A stretch of DNA of 41,573 nt from a virus. Made by a program: the position numbers and the translations under genes. Position 1 is the stretch's first letter. Each line of letters begins with the position of its first letter. The stretch is from the IMG/VR virus record IMGVR_UViG_3300043436_000306, positions 1 through 41,573 of that record. One strand, 5' to 3'. The notes beneath the pieces are model-generated. The model searched no databases and was not told where the DNA came from. It was given only the letters and a program-made list of their open reading frames with translations. Shown piece after piece: positions 8,292 through 16,093 of the stretch.

Positions 8292-11033
8292 TTATGCTAA
8301 TAAGATTTTATAATCTACCCCGTTAATCTTAACGTTCCAAACTTTAGTAGAAGTATTAGCTTCTGTAGTTACAGTACCTGCGTTTGTCAATGCACTTCCT
8401 ACTACAAATTGATTGTTTGCTGTGGCTATTGCTGATGCTCCTAAAATTACACTCCCGCTAAAATTACCTGATTCAGCAAAAGAACCTATCGCAGTATTAT
8501 TAGCACCCGTTGTATTGGCTCTTAAACATTGAACTCCAACGCCTACATTATTACTTGCAGCAATATTTAATTGTAAAGCCTCAGCACCTAATGCAGTATT
8601 ATTTGAACCTGTTGTATTATTATTTAATGCTGCTACGCCAAAAGCATTATTTCCAGAACCCGTAGTGTTTGAAGTCAAAGCAAAACTACCAACTGCCGTA
8701 CCTGATGCCCCCGTTGTATTCGCATCTAACGCTGTAAATCCAACTGCAGTATTATCACTACCTGTACTAAATTTTAACGCTTGATAACCTATAGCAGTAA
8801 TTCCTATTGCACTCGTATTACTATACGCTGCTTCATATCCTACTGCTACGTTGTTGGATGCGGTGTTTGCGTATAAAGCCTGACTTCCTAAAGCAACATT
8901 ATTAATTCCTGTTCCATTGTTGTATAATGCTGTATAACCAAAAGCCAAATTATGTGCGCCACTTGTGATATTTAATGCTGCTTGAAATCCAACAGCAGTA
9001 TTAAAATTACCTGTATTGTTTTTTTGTAAGGCTTGTGTTCCTAACGCTGTGTTGTATATACCACTTGTGTTAAAAAGCAATGCTTGATAACCGATAGCAA
9101 CGTTAAATCCACCTGTGGTATTTGACTGCAATGCTTGTGTACCAAATGCTGCATTACCCACAGCAGTAGTATTATCCCTTAACGCACTATCTCCAACGGC
9201 TGTATTTGCATTTCCTGTGCTGTTACGTAAGGCTTGATAACCAATAGCCGTAATTTGTGTTCCACTCGTATTACTATACCCTGCTTGGTAGCCTACTGCT
9301 GTGTTATTTGATGCGGTGTTGGAGTTTAAGGCTTCGTGTCCTATTGCTACGCCATTATTTGCGTTAGTTGATGATAAAGCAAAATAACCCATAGCAACAT
9401 TGTTTGAGCCATTTACGTTATTAAACAAAGCAAAATTACCAAATGCGTTATTACTATTACCATCCAAAGTATTTTCCATTGAACGAGAACCAATAGACGT
9501 ATTTCCAGAACCCACAGTATTTAATGCTAACGCACCTACACCAATAGCCACGTTAAGAGAACCTGTTGTATTCTTGTTTAAAGAACCTTTACCAACTGCT
9601 GTATTTTGAATACCTGTTGTATTAAATTCTCCTGCATTGTTTCCGATTAACGTATTTTGAAAACCTGTTGTATTGCTATATCCTGCCAACGAACCAAATG
9701 CGACATTATTAATACCTGTTGTATTACTATACAAGGCTTGAAAGCCTACTGCGTTATTGTCTACTGCATCTGTATTATTATATAGTGCTTGATAACCTAA
9801 CGCTGTTAAATTAGCACCTATTGTATTACTAAACAAAGCCTGTTTTCCTATTGCTACACTATAACGACCATTGTTAGAATTTAACGCTTGATAACCAACA
9901 GCAGTATTTTCTACACCTGTCGTATTACTCAAAAGTGCATCTACACCCACAGCCACGTTCAAACTTCCGCTTGTGTTGGCTCTAAGTGATCTATAACCTA
10001 AAGCCGTATTGTTTGAATTGGTGTTGTTCTCCATAGCCAAGTAACCCAATGCGGTGTTACCTGTGCCTGTAGAGTTTGAATACAAACTATCTGTACCAAT
10101 AGCAGTATTGCCACCACCTGATGTATTTGTACGACCTGCACGATAGCCCAAAAATGAGTTGTTTGTTGCAGTTGTATTACTAGCCCCTGCTTCATACCCT
10201 ACTGCAGTGTTGTTAGATGCAGTGTTAAACAACAATGCTGACATTCCTAAAGCAACGTTGTTACTTCCTGTTACATTTACTTTTAACGCTTCACGACCAA
10301 TGGCTGTATTATTACCACCTGTAGTATTTGACACTAAAGCCCATTCACCCATAGCGGTATTATAAGAACCCGTTGTATTACTACTCATCGCAGAAATACC
10401 AACTGCTGTATTTCTTTCACCCGTTGTATTGTAATACATAGTTTGCCTACCTACTGCAACATTCCTTGAGCCTGTATCATTAGTAAACAAAGATTGAGTA
10501 CCTAAAGCAGTATTATTGATACCTGTAGTATTGGTGTTCAATGCTTGATAACCAACTGCTACGTTACTTGTTCCTATCGTATTGCTTATTAAAGCAGAGT
10601 TACCAAATGCTGTGTTAGTAGCAATATTACCGGCACCTGTATTTGTCACAGATGTTGTAGAAATTTGTAATGCTGAACTTGTATTAGCTCCATCCTTTAC
10701 AAACTGTAATGTACCGGATAAAGGATTATCTACTTTCAATAACCCAACTGGAGGTGTGTATGTATTAGAGATAGTAAGAAGATCATTTAGGTCATCATAT
10801 ACTATAGCAATACCTGTACCACCAACTGTGTGTGCGGCAACAGTATCCATAATGATTTCCGGATTAATATTGGATCCTATTACATATGCTAAATTCTCTA
10901 CCGTGATTTTACGGGTTACTCCCATAGAACCATTAGGGGCTATCTCTCCTACTGAAACAATAGGGATTACATCATACTGACCATCAACTCCTCCTGGAAG
11001 TATGGCGTTTAATTGGGTTATTGAACTGCTCAT
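8292..11033 (-). CDS. Giant repeat fibre with about 40 seventeen-residue repeats (913 aa)
   Basis: The largest fibre in the window. Residues 1-55 are a unique 'type C' N-terminus (ITQLNAILPGGVDGQYDVIPIV, in pieces, then RKITVENLAYVIG). About 60-120 are a beta-rich linker, ending SALQIST. About 139-860 are roughly 40 repeats of 17 residues with consensus N-T-A-h-G-x-x-A-L-x-x-N-T-T-G-x-x. The last 50 residues carry the cap GSALTNAG followed by WNVKINGVDYKI. The repeat opening (NTAFGxxAL) and the cap are shared with the 680-aa fibre at 23338, which has a completely different N-terminus. The repeats resemble trimeric autotransporter adhesin (YadA head) beta-rolls, so a long thin trimeric rod is expected. 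It overlaps the 84-aa gene by 4 nt (ATGA). Receptor binding is inferred. Confidence 0.85.
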   Translation of the reverse strand: MSSSITQLNAILPGGVDGQYDVIPIVSVGEIAPNGSMGVTRKITVENLAYVIGSNINPEIIMDTVAAHTVGGTGIAIVYDDLNDLLTISNTYTPPVGLLKVDNPLSGTLQFVKDGANTSSALQISTTSVTNTGAGNIATNTAFGNSALISNTIGTSNVAVGYQALNTNTTGINNTALGTQSLFTNDTGSRNVAVGRQTMYYNTTGERNTAVGISAMSSNTTGSYNTAMGEWALVSNTTGGNNTAIGREALKVNVTGSNNVALGMSALLFNTASNNTAVGYEAGASNTTATNNSFLGYRAGRTNTSGGGNTAIGTDSLYSNSTGTGNTALGYLAMENNTNSNNTALGYRSLRANTSGSLNVAVGVDALLSNTTGVENTAVGYQALNSNNGRYSVAIGKQALFSNTIGANLTALGYQALYNNTDAVDNNAVGFQALYSNTTGINNVAFGSLAGYSNTTGFQNTLIGNNAGEFNTTGIQNTAVGKGSLNKNTTGSLNVAIGVGALALNTVGSGNTSIGSRSMENTLDGNSNNAFGNFALFNNVNGSNNVAMGYFALSSTNANNGVAIGHEALNSNTASNNTAVGYQAGYSNTSGTQITAIGYQALRNSTGNANTAVGDSALRDNTTAVGNAAFGTQALQSNTTGGFNVAIGYQALLFNTSGIYNTALGTQALQKNNTGNFNTAVGFQAALNITSGAHNLAFGYTALYNNGTGINNVALGSQALYANTASNNVAVGYEAAYSNTSAIGITAIGYQALKFSTGSDNTAVGFTALDANTTGASGTAVGSFALTSNTTGSGNNAFGVAALNNNTTGSNNTALGAEALQLNIAASNNVGVGVQCLRANTTGANNTAIGSFAESGNFSGSVILGASAIATANNQFVVGSALTNAGTVTTEANTSTKVWNVKINGVDYKILLA
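8453..10619. repeat. Coding array of about 40 degenerate 51-bp repeats
   Basis: In-frame 51-bp units encode the 17-residue NTAxGxxALxxNTTGxx repeats of the 913-aa fibre. Units are diverged at DNA level but keep codons for NT, G and ALxxN in register. A few units are shortened to about 15 residues (NTASN in place of NTTGxxN). The array gives many short homologies through which units could be gained or lost by recombination. Confidence 0.8.
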
Positions 11034-11284
11034 ATCAAAATTCTATTACCATCCTCAAGTAAGAGGTAGTTGTCCGGGATAATTACTGAATTACCTAAAA
11101 GGTTAGGTTGTAAAAGGGCATTCATATCACACAACTCTTTGTTGTAGATATCTATTTCCCAGTTTTCATCACAGCATGTTGCAATGCCGTATTTCATTCT
11201 TTTAAATTGTGTGTAGATAGCCTCTGCAAACTTTACGTTTGTTGATTCTGATCCACAGTTGTAACAACTGCTGCATGCTTCCAT
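11030..11284 (-). CDS. Small Cys-rich protein (84 aa), overlaps zinc-ribbon gene
   Basis: Starts MEACSSCYNCGSES, a CxxCxxC cluster, followed by a helix (KFAEAIYTQFKRMKYG), another Cys pair (ATCCDENWEIDIYN) and an LCDMN segment. The C-terminus is hydrophobic (SVIIPDNYLLLEDG). The helix and paired Cys pattern is familiar from small proteins beside tail genes in Bacteroidota phages, but no function is established for them. The reading frame overlaps the 64-aa zinc-ribbon gene by 52 nt and the 913-aa fibre by 4 nt (ATGA). Both overlaps are in different frames, and each of the proteins shows its own conserved-looking Cys motif, so both frames are probably used. Metal binding is inferred from the Cys spacing. 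Confidence 0.75.
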   Translation of the reverse strand: MEACSSCYNCGSESTNVKFAEAIYTQFKRMKYGIATCCDENWEIDIYNKELCDMNALLQPNLLGNSVIIPDNYLLLEDGNRILI

Positions 11285-11427
11285 TCTAATTGTTTTTTAA
11301 GTGTTTGTTCATAACTAGTTACACAACTAGTACATACTCTTGTGCCATTGCTGGCTGATCTTACTTGGCAACCGCAGGATAACTGGGTACCGCAGTTTGG
11401 ACATTTCATATTAGATTTAACTCCCAT
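11233..11427 (-). CDS. Zinc-ribbon protein (64 aa)
   Basis: A compact zinc-ribbon candidate: CPNCGTQLSCGCQ (CxxC...CxC) followed by ASNGTRVCTSC (CxxC), with a short helical tail (YEQTLKKQLEW). The paired CxxC knuckles around an ASNG turn form a typical rubredoxin-like or ribbon metal site, and similar small proteins lie in tail modules of Bacteroidota phages. The gene starts 6 nt after the stop of the 182-aa gene; an internal ATG (MKCPNC, at 11409) is an alternative start. It overlaps the next gene by 52 nt. Whether it is a virion part or an assembly helper cannot be told from sequence. Confidence 0.75.
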   Translation of the reverse strand: MGVKSNMKCPNCGTQLSCGCQVRSASNGTRVCTSCVTSYEQTLKKQLEWKHAAVVTTVDQNQQT

Positions 11428-11433
11428 ATTGGT

Positions 11434-11982
11434 TTAATTGCAATACGTGCAGGAGAGTTTGTCAAGTTGTGCAAGAGCATAATTGTAAATAGCCATGCCC
11501 TGGTCTGCATTATGACAATACTCTACTTTAGCTTTTGCTCCATCCAACATAGTACGGAGAAGTCTTAATCTAGTTAGCTTCTCTCTTTCTGGTTGAACAG
11601 GCTCACAACCGGATAAATTAACATTACAGAATATGTTATAATATTTATTTACAGCGGCTGTAATGCGAAGATAATTATATTCTACAAATACTTTGTCATT
11701 GGGTGCTACACTGTAGCGGATTACATAAATACCATCAGGTAATGATGTAAGAGTAGTATCACAGTTTGTTGTTTGGATACCTAATGTACATGCTGTAATT
11801 AATGTCTCTCCTCCTTGTACCATAGTTACAGATACCGGATCTGTAAATCCAGGAACTAAAACTTGTAAAGTAGGACAGGCTACAGTTAGTTCTGTACTGT
11901 AAATGCTAGTATCTACAACTCTTAATACGCTTAAGTTAAGTGTATCAGGAATATCTAAACTAAGGATGTGTTTGTTTGCCAT
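11434..11982 (-). CDS. Conserved tail-module structural protein (182 aa)
   Basis: Residues 1-115 look like an Ig-like beta-sandwich: ILSLDIPDTLNLSVLRVVD, LQVLVPGFTDPV, then LPDGIYVIRYSVAPNDKVFVEYNYLRIT. Residues 125-182 are helical with scattered cysteines (KLTRLRLLRTMLDGAKAKVEYC, LDKLSCTYC). The DGxYVIRYSVxPNDKVFVEYNYLR motif is one I associate with conserved virion or tail proteins of Bacteroidota phages; no enzymatic motifs exist. The gene lies just downstream of the terminator at 12037-12072, suggesting that a new transcript starts here or that reading-through is controlled. It is followed after 6 nt by the zinc-ribbon gene. Confidence 0.8.
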   Translation of the reverse strand: MANKHILSLDIPDTLNLSVLRVVDTSIYSTELTVACPTLQVLVPGFTDPVSVTMVQGGETLITACTLGIQTTNCDTTLTSLPDGIYVIRYSVAPNDKVFVEYNYLRITAAVNKYYNIFCNVNLSGCEPVQPEREKLTRLRLLRTMLDGAKAKVEYCHNADQGMAIYNYALAQLDKLSCTYCN

Positions 11983-12036
11983 AATTGTAAAGGTAGAGTT
12001 AACTACTCATATATAATTTAATCATTATTTGCAAAT

Positions 12037-12072
12037 AAAAAAAGGGGAAGATTTCTCCTCCCCTTCTTTTTT
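12037..12072. terminator. Bidirectional-looking terminator after the 531-aa structural gene
   Basis: AAGGGGA (12042-12048) pairs with TCCCCTT (12059-12065) around a 10-nt loop. The hairpin is flanked by A7 on one side and T6 on the other, so it has a U-tract when read on either strand. It lies 15 nt after the stop of the 531-aa gene and 60 nt before the start of the next gene, so it most likely ends the transcript of the 531-aa gene. Confidence 0.8.
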
Positions 12073-12086
12073 ATGATACGCTTAGA

Positions 12087-13682
12087 TTATTTAACGTAAA
12101 GTAATCCGTTATCTACTAAATCTACACGACCAGTAACAGATAAGATTTCAGCAATATCAGCCTCAAATCCACCAGCAGCATTCTGACGAGCAGAAGTAAT
12201 GATGTGTAAGGTGTATTGATCATCATCAAAAGTACCAGTAGGATTGTTGAAACGAGGCACACTGTGCTGAATCACATATCTCCAGTAGCTAGCAGTACGG
12301 CTGATAGCAGTTAAAGGAGCATCACCCAAAGTGATTTCACGGATACGTGGATCATCATTCCAGTTGTTTTGACGGTAGCGCTCAGACAAGATTAAGTCAC
12401 GTACAATGGTTTCACCAAAGCCTTCACCTTGAACACCCAATACAGGACCTAAACCAGCAGTAGCAGGATCACTAGCAGAACCAGAACCACGCTTAACACA
12501 CAAACCTTGGAATACACAAGGATCACCAGTCTCATCTACTTCAGAAGCATAAACCTGAATAGGCTCTTTTTCAAAGTAATCAGTAGGCTCAAAAGAACAA
12601 TCTCCAAAACGGGTATCAACATAAGCACCAGCCAAAATCAAACCAGCACATACATCAGCAGCAGCAACACCACCTGGAGTTACATAAGTATCCCAATCAG
12701 AGGTAGCAATAACAACACCGTTGATAGTTACGTTACCACCATCTTTACTCCAATAAGTCCAAACACTAGTTGAAGGGTTTTTGATTTGTACTACAGGTAA
12801 TACAAAAGGAGAGAGGATAGGGTTAGCATCATTATAAGGAGAGGTTTGAGTACCAGCAATTTGCTTAGCCCAACCAATCATTACAAATGAAGGATCTACT
12901 TCATTAGGAGTAGTGCTAGAGCAACATCCAGTGTAGTAAGATAATACTTGGTAAGCATTGTGATTCAAGAAACGCAAAGCTGGGCTTCCTTTGATGTCAA
13001 CACGCAAGTAGTAAGTTTCACCACACAAGAAGTTAGGACAAGCACAGTTATAAGGAGCAGCTGCAGTAGTAGCAGTCTGACCTACATAGGTAACAGCTTG
13101 GCTAGGAGTCTTAGGAGCAACAACATAAGCATCACGAATGTACTTAGGGTTGATTACTTTAGACTTGTTAGATTCAGCATAACCACCGTGGAAAGGACCA
13201 ACTTTGTCAGTAGTAGGAGTCAAGCTAGAGCTTGCAAAGATGAAAGGCTTACCAGCTTCAGAACCAATGATACCACTAGCAGAAGAAATGTTTTTGAAAG
13301 ACTTTGCATCATACAAACCATAGTTACCCAAAGTACCAGCACCAGTCAATTGAGCATAGGTGTCAATACCAGAGTTAGTAGGAGTAATTACTACGGTAGG
13401 AGCTACGCTGTAGCCGCTTCCACCAGTACCAACAGCAATGGCAGTAACAGCACCAAGAGCTACAGTGATAGCACCGGCAGTTGCGCCTGTACCATTACCA
13501 CCAGCTAAGGTAACGTTTACTTGACCAGTAAGGTAGTTAGTACCTCCAGCAATTTGAACAAATCCGGTTACAACACCACCGGCAATAGTTGCTGTAAATA
13601 CAGCACCACTACCACTAGCGGAACCTTGTTGATAAGTGCCTGTAGCAACAAACACTTTCTGAAAGGAATGATTAAAATACAT
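12087..13682 (-). CDS. Abundant virion structural protein with glycine-rich N-terminal beta module (531 aa)
   Basis: Family not named. Residues about 18-108 form the common surface module rich in GGxxTGxxxxxGGxxYxxxPTVxIT (ATIAGGVVTGFVQIAGG; GSGYSVAPTVVITPT), seen inserted in many bacterial and phage surface proteins. The rest (110-531) is a continuous fold with paired cysteines (CACPNFLCG; YTGCCSS) and a C-terminal segment (RDLILSERYRQNNWN, then YWRYVIQHSVPRF and LHIITSARQNAAGG). Its codon use, with more C-ending codons, resembles the capsid gene rather than the fibres. Together with its own strong terminator this suggests very high expression, as for a tail or capsid surface component. It lies between the Dps-like gene and the tail Ig-like protein. 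Confidence 0.75.
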   Translation of the reverse strand: MYFNHSFQKVFVATGTYQQGSASGSGAVFTATIAGGVVTGFVQIAGGTNYLTGQVNVTLAGGNGTGATAGAITVALGAVTAIAVGTGGSGYSVAPTVVITPTNSGIDTYAQLTGAGTLGNYGLYDAKSFKNISSASGIIGSEAGKPFIFASSSLTPTTDKVGPFHGGYAESNKSKVINPKYIRDAYVVAPKTPSQAVTYVGQTATTAAAPYNCACPNFLCGETYYLRVDIKGSPALRFLNHNAYQVLSYYTGCCSSTTPNEVDPSFVMIGWAKQIAGTQTSPYNDANPILSPFVLPVVQIKNPSTSVWTYWSKDGGNVTINGVVIATSDWDTYVTPGGVAAADVCAGLILAGAYVDTRFGDCSFEPTDYFEKEPIQVYASEVDETGDPCVFQGLCVKRGSGSASDPATAGLGPVLGVQGEGFGETIVRDLILSERYRQNNWNDDPRIREITLGDAPLTAISRTASYWRYVIQHSVPRFNNPTGTFDDDQYTLHIITSARQNAAGGFEADIAEILSVTGRVDLVDNGLLYVK

Positions 13683-13734
13683 AATTTTTTATTTTTTATT
13701 GTTATACAAATAGATACACTATTATAATAATGAA

Positions 13735-14139
13735 TTATTTCAAGAAAAGCAACTTATATTTTGTAGAATTTATTAAAGCTTTAATTTCATCCATAGTATT
13801 AATGATACTTGAGCAGGTCATCATACCTTGTACATAACCTATTTTATCATATAATACCCGCAAATATTTAATTGCTTCATCTGTAGTTTTAATAGCCGGG
13901 ATAGACATTTGATCAGGATATGGTAAAAGCATTTCTTCTTTACCCTGATACTGTTCAGCTAAACCATCAGCTACCTCTACAATTTCATCATAGAACTCAC
14001 CCATAGTTATATGAGCAGAATAGCTAGTGCTTAGTAAATGAGCAATGTGAACTTTAGTAGATGCATGTAGCATCTCATAAATAAGTTCTGCCATTGCTTT
14101 ATGAGCACCAGTAGAAGGACGTTGTAATTTTTGTATCAT
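13735..14139 (-). CDS. Ferritin/Dps-like four-helix phage protein, DUF5856-like (134 aa)
   Basis: All-helical: KAMAELIYEMLHASTKVHIAHLL (about 14-36), HITMGEFYDEIVEVADGLAEQY (about 43-65), then two helices towards the C-terminus (ATTDEAIKYLRVLY; SSIINTMDEIKALINS). The H-x-x-H pattern in the first helix and an E-x-x-D/E pattern in the second are the layout of Dps or ferritin-like bundles, and phage proteins of the DUF5856 type have the same size and pattern. It is 2 nt from the connector-like gene. A role in protecting DNA or binding metal is inferred; a purely structural role is possible, since it lies inside the connector block. Confidence 0.7.
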   Translation of the reverse strand: MIQKLQRPSTGAHKAMAELIYEMLHASTKVHIAHLLSTSYSAHITMGEFYDEIVEVADGLAEQYQGKEEMLLPYPDQMSIPAIKTTDEAIKYLRVLYDKIGYVQGMMTCSSIINTMDEIKALINSTKYKLLFLK

Positions 14140-14141
14140 GA

Positions 14142-14843
14142 TTAATTATTTCTATCAGCATTTTGAGAACCACGTGCAAACTGATTTACAGACTCAATGT
14201 CACCGGCAAGAATACTTACGGCTTCATCAATGAGTAACTCTGTAATATCATCTTTAAACTCACATGTAACATCAGCAAGGGAAAGATTACCTGTATATGG
14301 ATCAATAGAGTTTACAATCTGGATATACCGGGGTCTTCTGTAATAGGTAAGAGTAGCATTTACCACATCAAATTCATTTGCTGTGTAAATCCGGATCTTG
14401 TTACCCATAATAGTACAGAAGGTTTCTCCCCATTCATAACTAGGTTTTCTAAAGTCATCATCCAATAACTCATCTACGTTAGCTTCTTCAGCTAAGTATA
14501 CAGTCATACTATCAGCTTTGCAACAATCTGTTTTAGCATAAGTGCTTACACGCTTATACTCTAAGTAATCAGCAGGTAGATCTGTGGTTTCATAGTACAT
14601 AGTAAGCTGTGTACCGGCTAAAGGAGTTTGAGTTAACAATAACTGTAAATCATCTATCCTTCTTTTAGAACCCTCATCACCTTCTCTGTACTGGTTACCA
14701 CCATGTAATTGTCTCCTAACCCATTCAATCTGGGCTTTGTTGAAAGCTTCAATAATCTGCCATGCCTCTAGATTATCATAATCATTAGAGTCTAGCTTAT
14801 TAAGCCTTTGCTTAACTTTTAGTTGTAGTATAGAGTTATTCAT
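14142..14843 (-). CDS. Tail-tube/head-tail connector-like protein (233 aa)
   Basis: The N-terminus is a helical pair (QLKVKQRLNKLDSNDYDNLE, then IIEAFNKAQIEWVRRQLHGG). The middle is a beta core (LPADYLEYKRVSTYAK; NKIRIYTANEFDVVNATLTYYRRP). The end is a helix, DDITELLIDEAVSILAGDIES. This arrangement is that of ring or connector proteins that extend the portal in podoviruses (T7 gp11-like tail tube fold), and closely similar proteins are common in Bacteroidota phages. A ring below the portal or at the top of the tail tube is the most likely place. The start ATG follows a perfect 8-bp hairpin by about 10 nt, which may control translation or mark RNA processing. Confidence 0.8.
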   Translation of the reverse strand: MNNSILQLKVKQRLNKLDSNDYDNLEAWQIIEAFNKAQIEWVRRQLHGGNQYREGDEGSKRRIDDLQLLLTQTPLAGTQLTMYYETTDLPADYLEYKRVSTYAKTDCCKADSMTVYLAEEANVDELLDDDFRKPSYEWGETFCTIMGNKIRIYTANEFDVVNATLTYYRRPRYIQIVNSIDPYTGNLSLADVTCEFKDDITELLIDEAVSILAGDIESVNQFARGSQNADRNN

Positions 14844-14852
14844 AATAGGTAG

Positions 14853-14875
14853 TAGGGGGATTATTAGTCCCCCTA
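14853..14875. promoter_or_regulatory. Perfect 8-bp hairpin in the leader of the connector gene
   Basis: TAGGGGGA (14853-14860) pairs with TCCCCCTA (14868-14875) with a 7-nt loop. It fills the gap between the 47-aa gene and the connector start (14843). On the minus strand no U-tract follows, so it is not a normal terminator for these genes. Possible roles are protection of the mRNA 5' end, an RNase cleavage site or a weak plus-strand terminator (the T-run lies on that side). Confidence 0.6.
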
Positions 14876-14879
14876 GTTT

Positions 14880-15023
14880 TTACTTCTTTTTCTTAACCAC
14901 AGTTTTCTTAACCATACCACCCATTTTCATGTAACCACCCATCATAGATGATTCACGTCCGGTTGGGCTACCCTTTGGTACGGGTTTAGAGAAATTAGGT
15001 TTGCTTGCTTTTTTAGTTGCCAT
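14880..15023 (-). CDS. Small highly basic protein (47 aa)
   Basis: ATG at 15023-15021; 47 codons then TAA at 14882-14880. It begins MATKKASKPNFSKPVPKG and ends VVKKTVVKKKK-like, with a Met/Gly-rich centre (SSMMGGYMKMGGM). It is below the size of usual ORF cut-offs but exactly fills the gap between two conserved genes, is in the same direction, and has an A/T-rich leader (aataatactatc). A Lys-rich protein with a Gly/Met loop may bind nucleic acid or an acidic virion surface. No family is recognised. A DNA- or head-associated role is a guess based on charge and neighbours. Confidence 0.65.
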   Translation of the reverse strand: MATKKASKPNFSKPVPKGSPTGRESSMMGGYMKMGGMVKKTVVKKKK

Positions 15024-15030
15024 GATAGTA

Positions 15031-16041
15031 TTATTTCCAGTGTTGTTCTACTTTATTAATAATTGCATCAGCTACATCTTGATTAAGAGGATTCTTCAAG
15101 AACTCTACTACATCACTAGATGTCTTACCTAACATAGTACTGCTTGCTAAGTGATAAACAAATCCATCTGACTTAGTAACAATATACTTATAAGTACTGG
15201 CATCTCTTACAATAGCCCGCAATTTTAAAGTGGTCAAATCATTCTCAGCAATATCCAAGAATCTTTCTGCACACTTCTTCTTATCTCTTTCTACACTTTC
15301 CCCGTTAATATATTTATCCATGTTATCATAGATAATATCATTAGGTGTAGACTTCTTATACTGTGCACTATCAATGTCAATGATCTTAGCAACATAGAAC
15401 AACTTAGTTTGATTCTTATCAAACATCTTCTGTAATTCAGAAAGAGCTTTGTTCCGGGTTTTCTTAGTCTCAGTTTTAATAGTAACAGTTTCTTCCATCT
15501 TATCTAGATAGAACTTAGGGGGTTTAGACATCTTTCTAGCCTCATCATATGACTTAGCTACAATGCTAAAACCATGTGCTTCAATAGCATATAGTTTAAT
15601 AAGATCATAAGGATCTGTAGCAGGATCTAAATAAAGAGGATCATTACCCACCCTAATTACAATCTTACTCCAGAAATCATCATTATCTGGTCTAAGTAAT
15701 TTAATCTTGTTCCAGAATTCTGCATCATCAGGATTAACAACGTTAGCTGCTAATTCTTTTTCTAATTGAGATACTACTTTCCGGATCTCTTTAATCTTAG
15801 CTTCTCTATCTACATCTGGTAAGAATTTCACTTCAGGAGCAAACTCATTAAGTCCAGTAAGATAACGCTTAATACCGTTAATCTCTAGACAAGCTAGTTG
15901 CTCTTCATGGAATACACCATCAAAGAGAGAAAGACCATAAGACTCTAATCCCATGTTACTAACATTGGAATCAAAGTAAGATTTAATACTCAAGGTACCT
16001 TTTTTGTTTTGGGGATACCTGTCTACAATTGTTACACTCAT
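15031..16041 (-). CDS. Conserved protein of the connector block (336 aa)
   Basis: Family not recognised. Helical and highly charged: AKIKEIRKVVSQLEKELAAN, then FWNKIKLLRPDNDDFWSKIV (a repeated FW-KI), KMEETVTIKTETKKTRNKALSE (coiled), then a mixed C-terminal region with KLRAIVRDASTYKYI and FVYHLASSTMLGK. No catalytic or membrane motifs. I placed the start at the ATG 16041 (MSVTIVDRYPQNK), because the in-frame ATG 39 nt upstream would add the low-complexity MNNKNQPNNNINQ, which reads like an untranslated A-rich leader. Position next to the connector suggests a virion or assembly protein expressed with it. Confidence 0.7.
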   Translation of the reverse strand: MSVTIVDRYPQNKKGTLSIKSYFDSNVSNMGLESYGLSLFDGVFHEEQLACLEINGIKRYLTGLNEFAPEVKFLPDVDREAKIKEIRKVVSQLEKELAANVVNPDDAEFWNKIKLLRPDNDDFWSKIVIRVGNDPLYLDPATDPYDLIKLYAIEAHGFSIVAKSYDEARKMSKPPKFYLDKMEETVTIKTETKKTRNKALSELQKMFDKNQTKLFYVAKIIDIDSAQYKKSTPNDIIYDNMDKYINGESVERDKKKCAERFLDIAENDLTTLKLRAIVRDASTYKYIVTKSDGFVYHLASSTMLGKTSSDVVEFLKNPLNQDVADAIINKVEQHWK

Positions 16042-16093
16042 TTGGTTTATATTGTTATTTGGTTGGTTTTTATTATTCAAATATAGTTATTAA

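Noticed and set aside
9998-10195. 65-aa minus-strand frame inside the giant fibre
   Set aside because: It is a frame-shifted reading of the 51-bp repeats with low-complexity Val/Gln/Leu, so an artefact of the repeat.
8292-11033. Possible diversity-generating retroelement acting on fibre tips
   Set aside because: No reverse transcriptase, accessory gene or template/variable repeat pair with adenine-specific differences was found in the window. A system outside the window cannot be excluded.
12948-13508. 186-aa plus-strand frame opposite the 531-aa structural gene
   Set aside because: Ser/Thr-rich reverse reading of a strongly coding gene with clear domains; no leader and not consistent with the gene direction.
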